Both the position numbers and the translations under genes were made by a program. From Histoplasma ohiense (lineage: Eukaryota; Ascomycota; Eurotiomycetes; Onygenales; Ajellomycetaceae), in contig JAEVHH010000002.1 in the NCBI GenBank assembly GCA_017607445.1, positions 2,285,501 through 2,349,500 of the forward strand: a stretch of DNA of 64,000 bases. Direction: 5' to 3'. The notes beneath the pieces were generated by a model, which saw only the letters and a list, made by a program, of their open reading frames with translations, was not told the origin of the DNA and did not search any database. Position 1 is the first letter of the stretch. The number at the start of each line of letters is the position of its first letter. This document shows positions 46,270 through 58,990 of this stretch, one piece after another.

Positions 46270-48762
46270 ATGGCACTGGAGAGTAGTACACCAACAGGTG
46301 GTGGTGCCCCTGCGGGTAACTCCAGCGATTTTGTAAGATTTTCCTCCCATTCCCACACTTCCTGTTATGGGACGTCTTATCTGCCGTTCTGTCTAATTGC
46401 GAAATGATGCATCGCTAACTCTTCCTCTTTTTTTTTTTTTTAAAAAAATTCACAGGTCCGAAAGCTCTACAAGTAATAACCCTCTTCCTTTCTTCCCCCC
46501 TTCCCCTACCAGAATCCTTGACGACCTTGTCCTACGGATCGCATGCAGAGAGAGTTATAGCTGTATGAGTTGTGGATGCTATCAAGTATAGTTTCTGACA
46601 ATGTCTCTGTTGGTAGAATGCTCGAGGATCCGTCGTACTCGCAAATTGTTCGCTGGGGAGACGACAATGACAGCTTTGTCGTATTAGAGGTAAGGCGGAC
46701 ATCTATGCCCATTTTCGTTCTGGCTCGGCGGTCGATAAAGCCCAGTATGCATACGCAATAGTGATTAACGACTCCCATATTTCTAGTGCGAAAAATTCAC
46801 CAAATCAATACTTCCGAAGCACTTCAAACACAGTAATTTTGCAAGCTTCGTCCGACAACTCAACAAGTACGACTTCCATAAAGTCCGCCAAAATAATGAA
46901 GAGTCTGGTCAATCACCCTACGGACCCAATGTAAGCATTCCCTCCCTCCCAAATCAATGAGTTATCCCGTTCCTGTGCATCCTCAATGCACATCAATATT
47001 AACGATCTGGTTTTCTTCTAGGCTTGGGAGTTCAAGCACCCCGAGTTCAAGGCCAACAACAAAGAATCATTGGATAATATTCGGAGGAAAGCCCCAGCGC
47101 CACGAAAACCCGCCCAGTTGAACGAGGAAACATTCCATACCCAACAGTTCGACATGCTGAACCAGCAACTTGTAGCTCAGGCCCAGCAGTTTCAACAGTT
47201 AAGCGATCGTTTCTCACAATTGGCTTTGGAAAATGAAATGATGCAAACTGAAGTCCGGAGAGTTCAGAAATCGATGTTAAGCCACGAGCAGGTTCTCCAC
47301 TACATGATGAACTACCTGCATGGCGTCGATGCACGACACAGACGAGAGAGCAGAACACAGGTGTCGTTCCAGGGGACCACCGGGCCAGACTTAAGCCCTT
47401 CCCAAGTTGCACCGGCTGAAGAGGAGGCGGCCTCTCCTTTACAGCAAGCCAGCAAAATTCTGAGCGAGCTGAGCAACGAAATTCAAATGAACTTGGGAAG
47501 TCTGGAATCCATGACCGACATTCAAAGTCGGCTTCCCGGAGCCGCCCCCACCCCGCCTCTTGATCAGACTCAGCGGAATGGAACGATAAGGCCTCCCACT
47601 TCCTCTGGCTCCACATCGTCACTGGGATATTCTAAGCTAAATGGCGAACTGGAACAGCTGGTTTATCCTGTCGGTGCTCCCAATGGGATTGAACCACTGT
47701 ATAGCGAGCATGTTAACAACATTCCGTATTCCTTCCCCCCTAAAGAGCTCGATCCTAATGACCCAAGGCGACAATACGTGGATGGACGCAAGAAGAGCAT
47801 GTACGTAAACCCGGGCTGGGTACAGCCTCCGCGCATTCTCTTGGTTGAGGATGACCAGACTTGCCGTCAAGTTGGTGGGAAGTTTTTGCTTTCATTCTGT
47901 TGCACTGTCGATTATGCGGTTTGTATCCCTTCTCAACAAATCGTTTTCTTTTATATGTTCTCAGCTCCCTAACATATCTCTAGCTCGATGGCCTTGAAGC
48001 CGTTAATAAAATACAAGAAGGTTCTAAATACGATCTCATCTTGATGGATATCATTATGCCGAATCTTGATGGCGTTTCCGCTTGCAGTGTAATTAGAAGG
48101 GTTGACACTACTCCGATAATCGCCATGACATCAAATATTCGCAGCAGCGACATTGAGCTTTATTTCCAGCATGGTATGTTCGAAGTTACTATTCAGTTCT
48201 CTTAACGACTACCATAACTAACCTTCCGTAAGGCATGAACGATGTTCTTCCAAAACCGTTTACGCGCCAGAGCCTCCTCACTGTGCTCGAAAGACACCTA
48301 AATCACCTAAAAACTATACCAAACACAATGGAAGCACCACAATCAGCCATTATTGCGCCCATCGCCCAAAACTCAGCTGCGCAGTCCGTCAAGGACGAGA
48401 ATTCTCCAGGCCAATCGCCAGCTGCATCGATGAATAACTGGCAGTCCCCCGGCCAATTCCAGGGCATGTCGCCCATCAACCCCAGTGTCCCCAGTCAGTA
48501 CATGCAGCAGCAAACTCCAACCACTGCAGCTGCAGCTGCAGCATACGCGCTAGACCAAAACGGGGTCCAATTCCCACACCCACAACCGCAACTCTCCACG
48601 ATGAACCCCACGGCGGCCACGGCGTCACGCGTCCAAAATCGCCGTCAGATGTCGGACATAGCTGGCGCAGCCGATGGGAACTCGTTCCCTAAACGACAAA
48701 AGATCTTTACGCATAACACTCAGACAGTTGTGAATCCGATGCAAACGAATCGCATAACCTAA
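46270..48762 (+). CDS. skn7: Skn7-type transcription factor/response regulator
   Basis: Seven exons: 46270-46332, 46456-46472, 46617-46689, 46787-46930, 47022-47918, 47984-48173 and 48233-48762, giving 637 residues. The HSF-type DNA-binding domain spans about 22-115 (VRKLYKMLEDPSYSQIVRWG; then CEKFTKSILPKHFKHSNF and FVRQLNKYDFHKV). A coiled coil follows (QQLSDRFSQLALENEMMQTEV). The receiver domain starts near 369 (PRILLVEDDQ, acidic pair), with phosphoacceptor Asp about 420 (LILMDIIMPNLDG), Thr in IIAMTS and Lys about 469 in LPKPF. A Gln/Pro/Ala-rich tail ends the protein. Skn7 is the terminal response regulator of the Sln1-Ypd1 phosphorelay and drives oxidative, osmotic and cell-wall stress genes in the nucleus. 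Exon 2 is only 17 bases long, and intron 1 carries a T14-A7 junction before its acceptor. Confidence 0.96.
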
Positions 48763-48991
48763 AGATTCCGTTTATATATATGTTTCGCTTCCGGCATCGG
48801 TCGTATCATATCGTGCCGAATCCGTGTCGTTTCTTGTTGGCAATGCCGCCATCGTGCGTACTTCTTCTTAAGCCATGGCTCCTCTTCTCATCCCCCTATC
48901 GCTCTCCTCCTTTGACTTTTTATTGTTCTTTTTGGCCTATTAAAAAGGTTTTTGGAGGGAAGCCAGCACCCTTCCTCTCCAGTTTTACCAC

Positions 48992-49048
<57 letters not shown>

Positions 49049-51908
49049 AATATATGAGGAGACAGTGTATTGTGTGTCTAATGGGTATAAAGTATTCATT
49101 TTCTTTCACTTGTTCTGGTTGAAACCTGCTGAAACCGTCTTCCTCATTTACACATTACCATTGTCATGTTCGTACGAAGGCTATTTTTATCTTTACCCTA
49201 TCTTGCTGGCACACAAATCGATAATGTTATTTACCACCATCCCACTACCTGGGGTTCCCACGGCCCCGGACAAAGCGAAACTTCACGTCGTTATATTTGA
49301 TTTGCTGTTTTGAAAACTCACCTCACTTCCCTTATCCCTCTAAATACTCCACACGCATGACTTGAGTTAGCCATCTCTTGTCTCTCCCCCCCCTTCTCTC
49401 TTTTTCTCGCAGGGCATACCAAATCAAAAGACACACTCTATTGGCGTTTTATGGGTGAACCAATCTGGGATTTCTATTTTCATTTTCCTTTTCTCTTGCT
49501 CATTTGTGTCACTTGGGGGAAAAACATAGTCTATTGATATTTTTTATTTCATTTATTTTGTTGTCTTAAATCGGAAATGTACTTATGAGGCGGAAATCTC
49601 GTCATCTTCAATCCACGACCACAACCAACAGCCACAGCCACTACAAACTCATCATTGTCATCACCATTCTACTACCTACCGATCCCCTTTGCCCGCAGCT
49701 GGGGTCGTTTCTTTGTTCGTGATATTTGGATATATCAAATTGGTTTCTTTCATGTGGTACATGCATGTCCTTGGATGGGCGGATATATGATATGGATCTA
49801 AATCGCAAGGTCGGTTTTCTGTTGTTCCTATATAGGGGAAATAGCTTTGGATCGACGCGCGCGGGAAACAGGAGCGCCAGTAGGGAAAGCCTGGGACGGG
49901 GACGGGGGATGACGGAAACCCGTGTGTAGGAGGTTTTTTTATTTTTATTTTTTCCTTTGGATAACGGCACCCCGTCCTAAGGTCCCTTCCGCTATGTCAT
50001 TATTGGAGGGCACCGCTTCGGAATAAAAGAGCAATTCCATTCTACTTATCCGGGGGTTTCACATTCATCGATGGGATTCCCCTTGCTTAATATATCGGTT
50101 TCATGCTCTACCTATCTATCTTCTTGATACTTTTCCTAATTTTTTTTTTTTTTTTTCCATTTCGGAAACGGAAGCATATGCATACATACACCGATATATA
50201 TGGATTCGTTGATATCCCACATCGTGCACATGGCAGTCTATCTAATCCATCCATCCATATCCGTGTATTCGGCAGTACAGTACAGACAAGAAGGTAGGAA
50301 GGCAGGTGAGAATTGGAACGGAGAGTAAAACAACACGAAAAGCGCCATTAATCTATTTCTTCGCGTTCTCTCTCCTTTTTTGGTCCCTCTCGCTTTCATT
50401 GGCGGCAAATCTCCCCATTTGTTCCCCCTTATATATTATCATCTTCATCATTACTAAATACACGGATTGGGATGAGATGGGATGAACAATGAAATGAAAC
50501 AGGATTTGACGTCAATTCTGGGTTGGAAAAAACGGGTGTCTCTGGAAAATATCGATAATGATACATCCATGAAGTATTCACTCATTGTTTTCGATTCTCC
50601 CTATATTCCGTAGGTCGCGCGGCTTCTTCTTCTTTGTTGTTGTTCATTATTTCCAATCGGCGATCAATGCCGATGCCTTACTGCAGAGTTGTTCCAATTA
50701 GCGTTTGGGACATCAAAAATAATTTAGGATAGTACAGTATGTATGTACATGTGTCTGTACAGAGCTTTCATTCTCGGGCCTTGATTCTATTCCTCCAATG
50801 GCTATTTCCGCATCGACCCACGGATTGATACCATCTATCTGTCTGTCTGTTTGCCTCACTTGTCTCTCATCCTATCACCCCTTTTGCTCACATTCTGCCC
50901 TCCGATCCCCAAGGATCATATCATGGATCATACTGCTGCGTACGTGTCAACGCAGTTAGAATGCAAATAGGACAGAAAACAAACACCCCTAGCTGCATAG
51001 GAAACAGCAAGGAAAGAGAAGGGGGAAAGAAAAGCCCAGGCCCGGACCGATTTTCTTTTCTTCTTCCCATGAGGCTGATCCCTGCGGGAAATCCGAGCGC
51101 CTTTCAAAACCGCTTCAACAGGAGCTTGGGTAGCAGAGTGCATGCATATGCATGACAAGGTGATATCAGAAGGTTTTGTTTAGGGGTTGTTAAGCTAGCT
51201 AGCTAACGCACTGCACTCCGTAGTTCCTTAACTAGTCGACCGCAAAAGTCAAAAGGACCGTTTCGTGTTGAGGATGGTCTGGACCGATTGCCCAGACAGT
51301 CGACTTCCGTTGGACAAAAATGGGAAATTCCGAATCAGCAGCTGGGGATCTTGAGTCGTAGTCCCTTGGTCCAGCAACATCCTCTTCTTCAGTTGTTTAT
51401 GTTATTTCTTTTGCTATTATCGCACGGTGCTTCTGTGCTCCGTGCGTAGCCCATCCCGCACCTCGTCCCTTGTCCCTGTCCCTATGTAGCGCCCAACCTC
51501 AACCCCCTTGGTCCAGACCGTTTGCCCTTGGTTGACGGCTGTTCTAAGGGAATCTGGATCTTTTGGGGATCTTCGTCTGCTGCGGTCCCGGCAAAGGCCT
51601 AGTTGCTGGCTTATGCAAGCGATGACTAATGCGGCGGTGCCTGAAGCAAGCCCCTCTCTGTGGCTTGGAGAATGGAGCCTCATCAGGCATCAAATAATTC
51701 CACGATCCAAAAAGAGACGACCAACGAGTCACGAATCAGGCACAACGCCGGCAGGGAAATTGGATCGGGGTATAGTGCATATTCTTTAGATTTTTCCTCG
51801 CCATTCCCGACCTTTTTACCCTGTAAAGCTGCTTTGTTAATTTCCTTTTCCTCACATAAATACAACACCGTCTTCAAATCGAGAGGCTGCAAGCTAGGGC
51901 GGGTGGAG
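48763..51908. other. Intergenic region with CA microsatellite, no gene seen
   Basis: About 3.1 kb between SKN7 and the eIF2B epsilon gene. It holds a CA repeat (48996-49036) followed by TA units, a T17 run at 50140-50156, a CTGT repeat near 50840-50850 and GTACATGT words. No supported coding region on either strand. Confidence 0.5.
48996..49036. repeat. CA dinucleotide microsatellite
   Basis: About 20 CA units, continuing into a short TA run, in the SKN7 3' flank. Confidence 0.9.
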
Positions 51909-54458
51909 ATGGGCCCGAAGTCGAAAAGCGGCGGAGGCGCTGGCGGACGACAAAAATCGCAAGCTGCCGAAGATGAGAGGGAAGAGCCGCTTCAGGCTGT
52001 TGTATGTTGTACCTTTACTCTCTGAGGGGGTGGGTTCGAGGAATCGCAACGCTGCACATTCTCATTTTTCTTCGTGATAGCTGACTTACCCTTTCAAGGT
52101 TTTGGCAGATACATTTGAAACACGATTCGAACCCTTTACGCTGGAGAAGCCTAGAGTATGTTTCCTTCAATCCCCATGAATCTTGTTGGATTTACGTGTG
52201 CTTGGGATTGGGGAATTCGAGGGTCGATTCTTGTGTGCAACTTGACTGAGTTTCTGTGATCATTGGAGGATGGATAGTGTCTGCTACCGCTCGCAAACAT
52301 TCCTATAATTGAATATACCCTGGAATTCCTTGCCAATGCCGGCGTCGAAGAGGTGTTTCTCTACGGTGGTGCTCACGCAGATCAGGTGGAGATATATATC
52401 AAGTACGTCGAGTTAACAAATACATTACAATCCCGCGATTTGACGTCTACTGGTCCTAACAACAATCGATGGTTGCTATTTTAGTGCCTCAAAATGGAAA
52501 TCACCGTCCTCCCCGTTCAAAAACTTCATCTTCTTGAAATCGACTTCTACTTCTGTTGGCGATGTGATGCGTGATCTGGATGGCAAACATTTAATAACTC
52601 GCGACTTCATCATTGTCAGCGGTGATGTGGTCAGCAATTACGCCATTGAGGAGGCATTGGCAAAGCACCGCGAGCGGCGACAGACAGACAAAAACGCCAT
52701 TATGACTATGATTCTACGAGAAACGAATGTTTCGCACAGGTCGAACCCGTCCATAGCCCCGGTCTTTTTTATTGACCCTACCAAGGACCGCTGTTTACAT
52801 TATGAAGAGATAGAAAGTCGCCCGCGTAGAAGGTCTAACTCGTCTTCTCATCCCAGATCGTCTAATTATCTCTCTGTCGACCCGGATATGCTGAAGGAGT
52901 TTTCGGAAATTGATATCCGGAGCGACCTGGTCGACACTTACATCGACATCTGCACTCCGGATGTCCTAAGTCTGTGGTCGGATAGCTTTGATTACCAGAC
53001 GCCCCGAAAACAGTTTCTTTACGGCGTGCTCAAGGATTACGAACTGAGTGGCAAAACTATACATACCCATATTATCAAGGATCATTACGCGGCAAGAGTG
53101 CGGAACCTTAAGACTTATGACTCAATTTCCAAAGATATTGTGTCGAGATATACATATCCGCTTTGTCTGGAAACAAATTTAGTCCCGGGCAATACCTACA
53201 GCCTGAAACGGCGTAATATTTATGAGGAACAAGGAGTCAGGTATGCACCGTCATGCGATATTGGCCCGAAAACAGTCATCGGCCGAGGTACCATTCTCGG
53301 GGATCACACGGCTGTTACAAACACTGTCATCGGACGACGATGCCGCATTGGCAAGAATGTGGTTCTCGAGGGTGCGTATCTCTGGGACGACGTGGTTGTT
53401 GGGGATGGGACGGAGATCCACCACGCCATTGTGGCCAATAACGTGGTGGTTGCGGATAATTGCAGAATCGAGAATGGCGCGCTACTTTCATACGGAGTAA
53501 AAATTGCAAATGGCACCACGATTCATGAAGGGATGAAAATTACCCGAGCTGAGCGGGAACAAGGATTTGTCCCAAGCAATCCCAAAATTGTTGGAGAGGG
53601 TGGAATCGGATATGAATTCTCTCGCGAGGAAGACGAGGATGACGAGAGCGATGATGAAAGCGTTGCATCCTCTGGATTATGTACGTTTTTCCTCCTTTTC
53701 TTCTCAACCCCATCTAAATGATATAAGAGTCACACGATCTGTATACTTACCACACCAACCCAGTATACAACATATCCGGCCTCTCCCTCTCCACCGATTC
53801 AATCTCCACCCTCTCCTCCGAGCTCTCGGACGATGACTTTTCCCCGCTCCATCGGGTCGACAGCCTCGGCCCGTCCCTCGACGACGATGCCGACCGCTCC
53901 CACTTCCACCACGATGCCGTCAACAGCGTCTACGACGGACTCTGCGATGGCCTCAGCGCAGACGTCGTGCAGCTCGAACTGGTCGGACTGCGCATGAGCG
54001 CCAACGCGTCCGAGCACCAAGTGCGCCACGCCGTCGTGACCGCCTTCATCAAACGCATCCAAGGCCTCATGGACGCGCCATCGCCGCTCAGCGCCAGCGA
54101 CGCTGTCAAGCAGGTCCTTGGCAAGTACAAGGACATACTCGACCGGATCGTGTTTGACCGCGACGAGCCGGCGCGGAAGCCGGATCAAGTTGATTTACTG
54201 TTATTGATCCAGCAGGAGTTGGTGGAGAAGAGCCGCGGGGAGACTGTGTTGTTGTTTATGGCTAAGGAACTGTATGATTTGGAGACGGTAGAGGAGGAGG
54301 CGTTTGAGCAGTGGTGGGCGGATGAGAGGGCGGTGGCGAACGAAGGATTGAAGAAAGTGAGGAGGCAGACGGAGCCGTTTATTGAGTGGCTGGCGAATGC
54401 GGATAGTGAGGAGGAAGAGGAAGAGGAAGAGGAGGATAGTGAAGGGGAAGAGGATTGA
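51909..54458 (+). CDS. gcd6: Translation initiation factor eIF2B, epsilon subunit
   Basis: Five exons: 51909-52001, 52099-52155, 52278-52402, 52485-53680 and 53764-54458, giving 721 residues. This is the catalytic subunit of the eIF2 guanine-nucleotide exchange factor. The nucleotidyltransferase-like domain reads VLADTFETRFEPFTLEKPR, CLLPLANIPIIEYTLEFLA, then GVEEVFLYGGAHADQV, DFIIVSGDVVSNYAI and MTMILRE. The left-handed beta-helix hexapeptide domain follows, with isoleucine-patch repeats (IGPKTVIGRGTILGDHTAV, NTVIGRRCRIGKNVVLEGAYLW, NGALLSYGVKIANGTTI). An acidic linker (EEDEDDESDDES) leads to the C-terminal W2/HEAT domain (VQLELVGLRMSANASEHQV; VDLLLLIQQELVE; EEAFEQWWADER; a very acidic tail) that contacts eIF2 beta/gamma and performs exchange. 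It acts in the cytosol and is the target of general amino-acid control. Confidence 0.96.
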
Positions 54459-55024
54459 GCAGAATCCTTCTCTGAGAGTTTCTTTTCGCGCCTTCGGGGT
54501 GATATGGGGTACACATGCGAAAACAATCGTATTGAAGGGTCAATGAGTGATTATCAATTATTGCACGCTCTGATGGATTGGAGAATCGAGAATTAGGAAT
54601 TTAAAAAATACAAGAGACCATAGTTGATATTTCATCGAGGAAGCGAAGAACGAACGTATCCACCGTCGTCGAAGCTTTACACCAAAATCATTAAGACTCC
54701 GCCTAAACCTAGAATCTGCGTTATATGCAGCAGGTGCATTGACGCCTTTTAAATCACAACGGGGCAGAAAAATGGTGAATATGTACAGAACAGAATACAG
54801 TTGCCTGGTCTCGAGGCATAGGACGTCCAGTGTCGGGACCCTGGTTACACCAAGCCGCATTCATACCATTTCAAATGGGCAGATAGATAAACATTTTCGC
54901 CCAACAATGAAGCCCACCAAAACCCAATGTATTCTTAACAGGCATCCATTATCCCCTTAACTCTCGGCGAAATGACATCACCACCATCATGTACTGTACA
55001 ATGTACTTGATACAATCAACTCCC
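54459..55024. other. Convergent intergenic region, no gene seen
   Basis: 566 bases between the convergent eIF2B epsilon and SprT-like stop codons. No supported feature beyond the two presumed 3' UTRs. Confidence 0.6.
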
Positions 55025-57729
55025 TCACCACATATTCAAATGAACTCCCCCCATCGACTTCGTGACCCCTTCGACGGCAGCCACAGTTGCGCCCGCCTTC
55101 TTGGACCTATCCCCCCTGGGCTTCGGCCTAACCTGCACCAGTGCACCAACCTTGCACCTCCCACACCGACTCTTCTGAACATCAATACTCCTCGAATGTC
55201 TTCCATACTCATTCCCACAGTCCACGCAACACCACAGATACTTATAATGGATGACATACGAATGTTTGGTGGTGATGTTTATGCGCGCCTTCGTAGCATT
55301 TTCTCCACTGCTGCTACAGCCATAAACAGGATGCGCAGCCAGTGCCTTCTCACACTTCGCCGCCCACTGCTTGAAGCTGGTGCCGTGCGGGTTATTGCGG
55401 ACGTTGGAGATCATGAAGTTGGCTAGGTGGCAGTATTCGTGCGCAAGGGTGTTGAGGAGGCGGTCTTCACTGTCTATGACTTTTGAGGCGAGTTCGATGG
55501 AAGCGTGGTGGTGCACGGGAGCGAGGATGGAGGGGGTTAGGGGGATCATGCCGGTGTTGTTACTCTTACTGGTGCCGGTGGATATATCAGTGGGCATCAG
55601 CTTGCTGCCACTACTCGCCATCGAAGTATTATTTCCATGAGAGCCAGAAGCAGACAATAGCGATGACGATGTTGCTTGCTGTTTCAGCTGTGGCTGATTC
55701 CCAATCTGTTGCTGAGCTGGCAACGGCGATGGTTTCTGCCTGACGGTTTCGCGCTTCCAATTTGCCCTGCCAGCTGTAGTGTTGAGAGTCTTGCTCCAGA
55801 TAATCTTCACGCCTCCCGCAGCCGCAGCGAGTTTCTGAATCTGCCCGCCAGTCGTGGCATCATCGAGCGTTTTGAAGAACTCTTCTGCCATTTTTACTTT
55901 CTTCTCGTCGAACTCTTTCTTTTTAGCGGCGAGGGCCTTCTTCGTCGCCGCAGCTGCAGCTGCTGAAGATTTTTTCGAAGGGGAACCTTTAATTGGACTT
56001 TTCGAGGGCGATGACTGTGGTGAGATGGAATTTCTATGTGATCTCCCTGGAACGTCATTACTATCATCATCTTCGTCATCTGAGTATATGCGGAATCTCT
56101 CAAGGCCTCTGCGCGGGGTGTTCATTTTCCTGGGGGAGTACTGGTCGTTCCACTCGTTGACTATCTCCTGGCTCCAGAAGGCGTCTATGCTTGGTCGATG
56201 CGGGGTAGGGGGGATGCGAGACTTGCTTTTGGAGGGAGAGTATAGACGAGGTTTTGAAGGGCTGGATGGGGGAGTGACGATGCTCACTGTCTGCTGTCGC
56301 CCTCCTGACCTGGAAAGGGATGATGGTTGAGAATCAGGCTGAGGGCTACATATAAAGAATTCTCTTCAATTGCTTGCCGTCAAAAGAAGGAGCTAGGATG
56401 GGAGAAGAAAGCAGCAACTTACCCTTCCATCTTGTTTTCAGAAACTTTTTGGTTGACGACCATATTTCTCTTCGGTGAGCTTCCTCGTTTCGAAGGAGGA
56501 ATTGAAGAAAGAGGTTTCAGATCGAATTTCTTCGGCAGCGATGGAATCATCTCCTTCCCATTATCAGTATCGTCATCGCCATAATCGCCATTATCATCAC
56601 TACTGCCGTCAAACAAAGAGCGTTGAGTTGTCCTGTTGGGTCCCGACTTCAAATTATTCACTGCCAGGCCTGAATTCGCATCACCACCACCACTAGCAGT
56701 AGCCTTTGTGTTATTTTCCCCCCACAAGACCTTCGGTGTTGCTATTGCCGTTGCTCTGGTTGTTGGCCTTAAGCCCCTGAACAGTTTCCTGGGCGACGAA
56801 CGGGGTTCAAGGAGTACTTCTTCCTTCTCTTCACTGCTTCCGCTCAGACCAGACTCATCGAAATAGCTAATATCCTCATCATCCCCGACGATGAAATCAT
56901 CCAACGAGTCGAATTCGTCGCTTTCCTCCTCCTCCTCCTCCTCCTCCTCCTCCTCCTCCGACGACGACGACGACGACGACGACTCAACACCCCTATTATC
57001 CCTCCACCCCCGATTCCCCCTCACCTCCACCTCCACCTCCCCACTACCACCAACCCCAGCAGCACTCTTTCCCATGCCCCCCTGCCCCTTTCCCCCCTCC
57101 ACAGACCCAAGCATATTCTCCTCCAACTGCTCCGGCAACGGCGCAATTTCCACATCTCCCAGTCCGCGCCCAGGCGTCGAACCATCATACTTACCAATCA
57201 CCGTCTCCGCGTGCGTCGGTGCCGAGAACGGCATGAGGAGGACATCAGAGTGCCCACGGCCCAGCTGGCGTCGACGTTGTCTGTGACCGGTGCTTCTTGG
57301 AAGTTGTGCTGGGCTAATAAGGGTTTCAGTGTGCGTTGCGACGACATCCTCCACGTCAGGGGTGGTTTTGGTATTAGAACCTATGCCTGTGCCTGTGCTT
57401 GTACCTGTCTTGGGTGTGGGTTTGGTCTTAGTCTTGGTTGGGCTTCGGGCGTCGGCCAGGGCGTTTTGCTGTTTTCCCCTTCTTGCTGCGCCTGCGCCTG
57501 CGTTTGCGTTTGCGTTTGTAGAGCTGGTGGTTGTGGTGGCTGCCTTCAGGGTGCGAGAGGTCCCCCCACGGCGCGCCCGGGCTTCCGCCCACGACTTGTC
57601 TTCATCGGCGTAGTTGTAGCTGTACACAGACTTGGTGTTTGTATTGGTGCTGTGCGTATCGTCAATGTCGGAATCTTCTCCTCTGGTATCCACCACGGGC
57701 TTAGGCGCGGTGCGGCTGAGTCGTGCCAT
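55025..57729 (-). CDS. SprT-like metalloprotease, GCNA/ACRC-type
   Basis: Two exons on the minus strand, 57729-56423 and 56345-55025, giving 875 residues. The first ~430 residues are disordered and low complexity: Thr/Asn-rich, then Ser7 and Glu13 runs (about 250-280), and acidic DSDEFDSLDDFIVGDDEDIS. A basic Ser/Pro region follows with an Ala/Lys-rich helix. The protease starts near AEEFFKTLDD, GGVKIIWSKTLNTTAGRANWKRE, is interrupted by a ~75-residue Gln/Ser/Thr insert, and resumes at SIELASKVIDSEDRLLNTLAHEYCHLANF. HEYCH (about 738-742) is the HExxH zinc and catalytic site. The C-terminal zinc ribbon is WCCVDCGNEYGRHSR with RCGRCKVGALVQ. Related Spartan/GCNA proteases degrade DNA-protein crosslinks; the acidic disordered arm plus SprT plus zinc ribbon is the GCNA layout. 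Acting on chromatin is inferred. Confidence 0.9.
56936..56990. repeat. Coding trinucleotide repeat (CTC and GAC runs)
   Basis: Plus-strand TCC/CTC then GAC units within exon 1 of the SprT-like gene. On the coding strand they encode the Ser7 and poly-Glu runs, so this stretch is likely polymorphic. Confidence 0.85.
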
Positions 57730-57790
57730 GTTCTTTCTTTTTATTCTCCTCTTTGAATCTTTACCGGAAAAGGATGTATGTATATGCGGA

Positions 57791-57813
57791 GGGTCAGGGT
57801 CAGGGTCAGGGTC
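57791..57813. repeat. GGGTCA tandem repeat
   Basis: Three full GGGTCA units plus GGGTC. It resembles fungal telomere units (TTAGGG) only superficially. Confidence 0.85.
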
Positions 57814-57967
57814 TCACTCTCGCTCTTTTGATGTGAGTGCGTGCACGTATAGATGTATATATACATATACCGATATAGAGATATATATACGCGCCCTCCA
57901 CCGTCCACACTTATTTAACGATATTTTTCCAAGAAAGCCAAGTCCTCGCACATACTCCTATCCCTCC

Positions 57968-58003
<36 letters not shown>

Positions 58004-58299
58004 ACGTGCTATTAGCATCAAAACACCATGGACCGCCTAAATAGCACAGCCAGCCAGCCAAGCAAGCCAGTCAGACTCGATCGTCTCGATCCGGGTTTTC
58101 CTCAGGTAAGAAGAAAGAGATCAACAAAGATACAAAGATCAACTTTGCGCGCCTGCTTATATTTTCCCCCAGCGCAGGGTTAACACGGTGCGCGATTCAG
58201 TACACAATGGATGGATATATGTTCCCTTGAGGTAGGCGGGGCGGGCGAGACGGGGAAGGATTCGATCATACACGGACATACACGGACATACAATCTGCT

Positions 58300-58318
58300 G
58301 CTGCTGCTGCCGCCGCCG

Positions 58319-58352
<34 letters not shown>
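58300..58352. repeat. CTG/CCG/GTT trinucleotide repeat
   Basis: CTG x4, CCG x3 and then GTT x11; non-coding in my reading. Confidence 0.85.
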
Positions 58353-58353
<1 letters not shown>

Positions 58354-58582
58354 GGTATCTCTCGCTTCCTTTCCAGGACTTGTTTGTGCGATGTATGTTC
58401 GCTGTTCGCATCCCTCTCTCTCTCTCTCTCTGGTAAAGAAAGTGGTTTTGGGGATTCTTTTCCAAAACGAGGTTCGGGTTGGTTGGCGGGGCAACGACGG
58501 TTTGAATTGACTTTTGACATCTACGGTTCTTACATCGTTCCAGCCCAAAGATTATTAATAGCATTGAAAGGAGTGGAAATCA

Positions 58583-58617
<35 letters not shown>

Positions 58618-58867
58618 CAAAAGAGGAAAATATTATATATGGCTAGTTACAACAAACATCAGTGAGCATTAAAATGGAGAGCAAAGAAAAGGAAAAAAAA
58701 AAAAAAAAACCTTCCCCAGGCCAACGTAAAAGAAAGGAAGGAGGTAAAAAGAGGTAAGACAGACAACGGAGGCACATGTACATGTTTTGTTAAAGGTATG
58801 TATGTAATGTTTAAGGGGGAAAAAAGTTACATCTTCGCCACAATTCTCTTCTATCTAATCAATCCCC

Positions 58868-58868
<1 letters not shown>

Positions 58869-58910
<42 letters not shown>
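58869..58910. repeat. Poly(A) tract, 42 bases
   Basis: The longest homopolymer in the window, about 80 bases from the 3' end of the glucanosyltransferase gene, which lies on the opposite strand. Confidence 0.9.
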
Positions 58911-58911
<1 letters not shown>

Positions 58912-58990
58912 ACAGCCAGCAACCACAGAGTCCAACGCAATACAGTACAGTACAAACAAACACACAGACGCAAAGTACAACACACTCTCT

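Larger units (their letters stand above)
57730..58990. other. Intergenic region dense in microsatellites
   Basis: About 1.26 kb between the SprT-like promoter and the glucanosyltransferase 3' end. It holds GGGTCA x3.8 (57791-57813), TA (57970-58001), mixed CTG/GTT (58300-58352), CT (58411-58430), AC (58584-58616) and A42 (58869-58910) repeats. Apparent Gln-rich or Leu-rich frames here are products of the repeats. No gene is seen. Confidence 0.6.

Noticed and set aside
57211..57756. 181-codon plus-strand frame opposite the SprT-like gene
   Set aside because: Antisense shadow of the Thr/Ala/Gly-rich first exon; no independent signals.
57791..57813. Interstitial telomere repeat
   Set aside because: The unit is GGGTCA, not TTAGGG, with fewer than four copies and no subtelomeric genes around it.
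58157..58564. Gln-rich frame on the minus strand
   Set aside because: Poly-Gln comes from the GTT/CTG repeat; no domain and no plausible start context.
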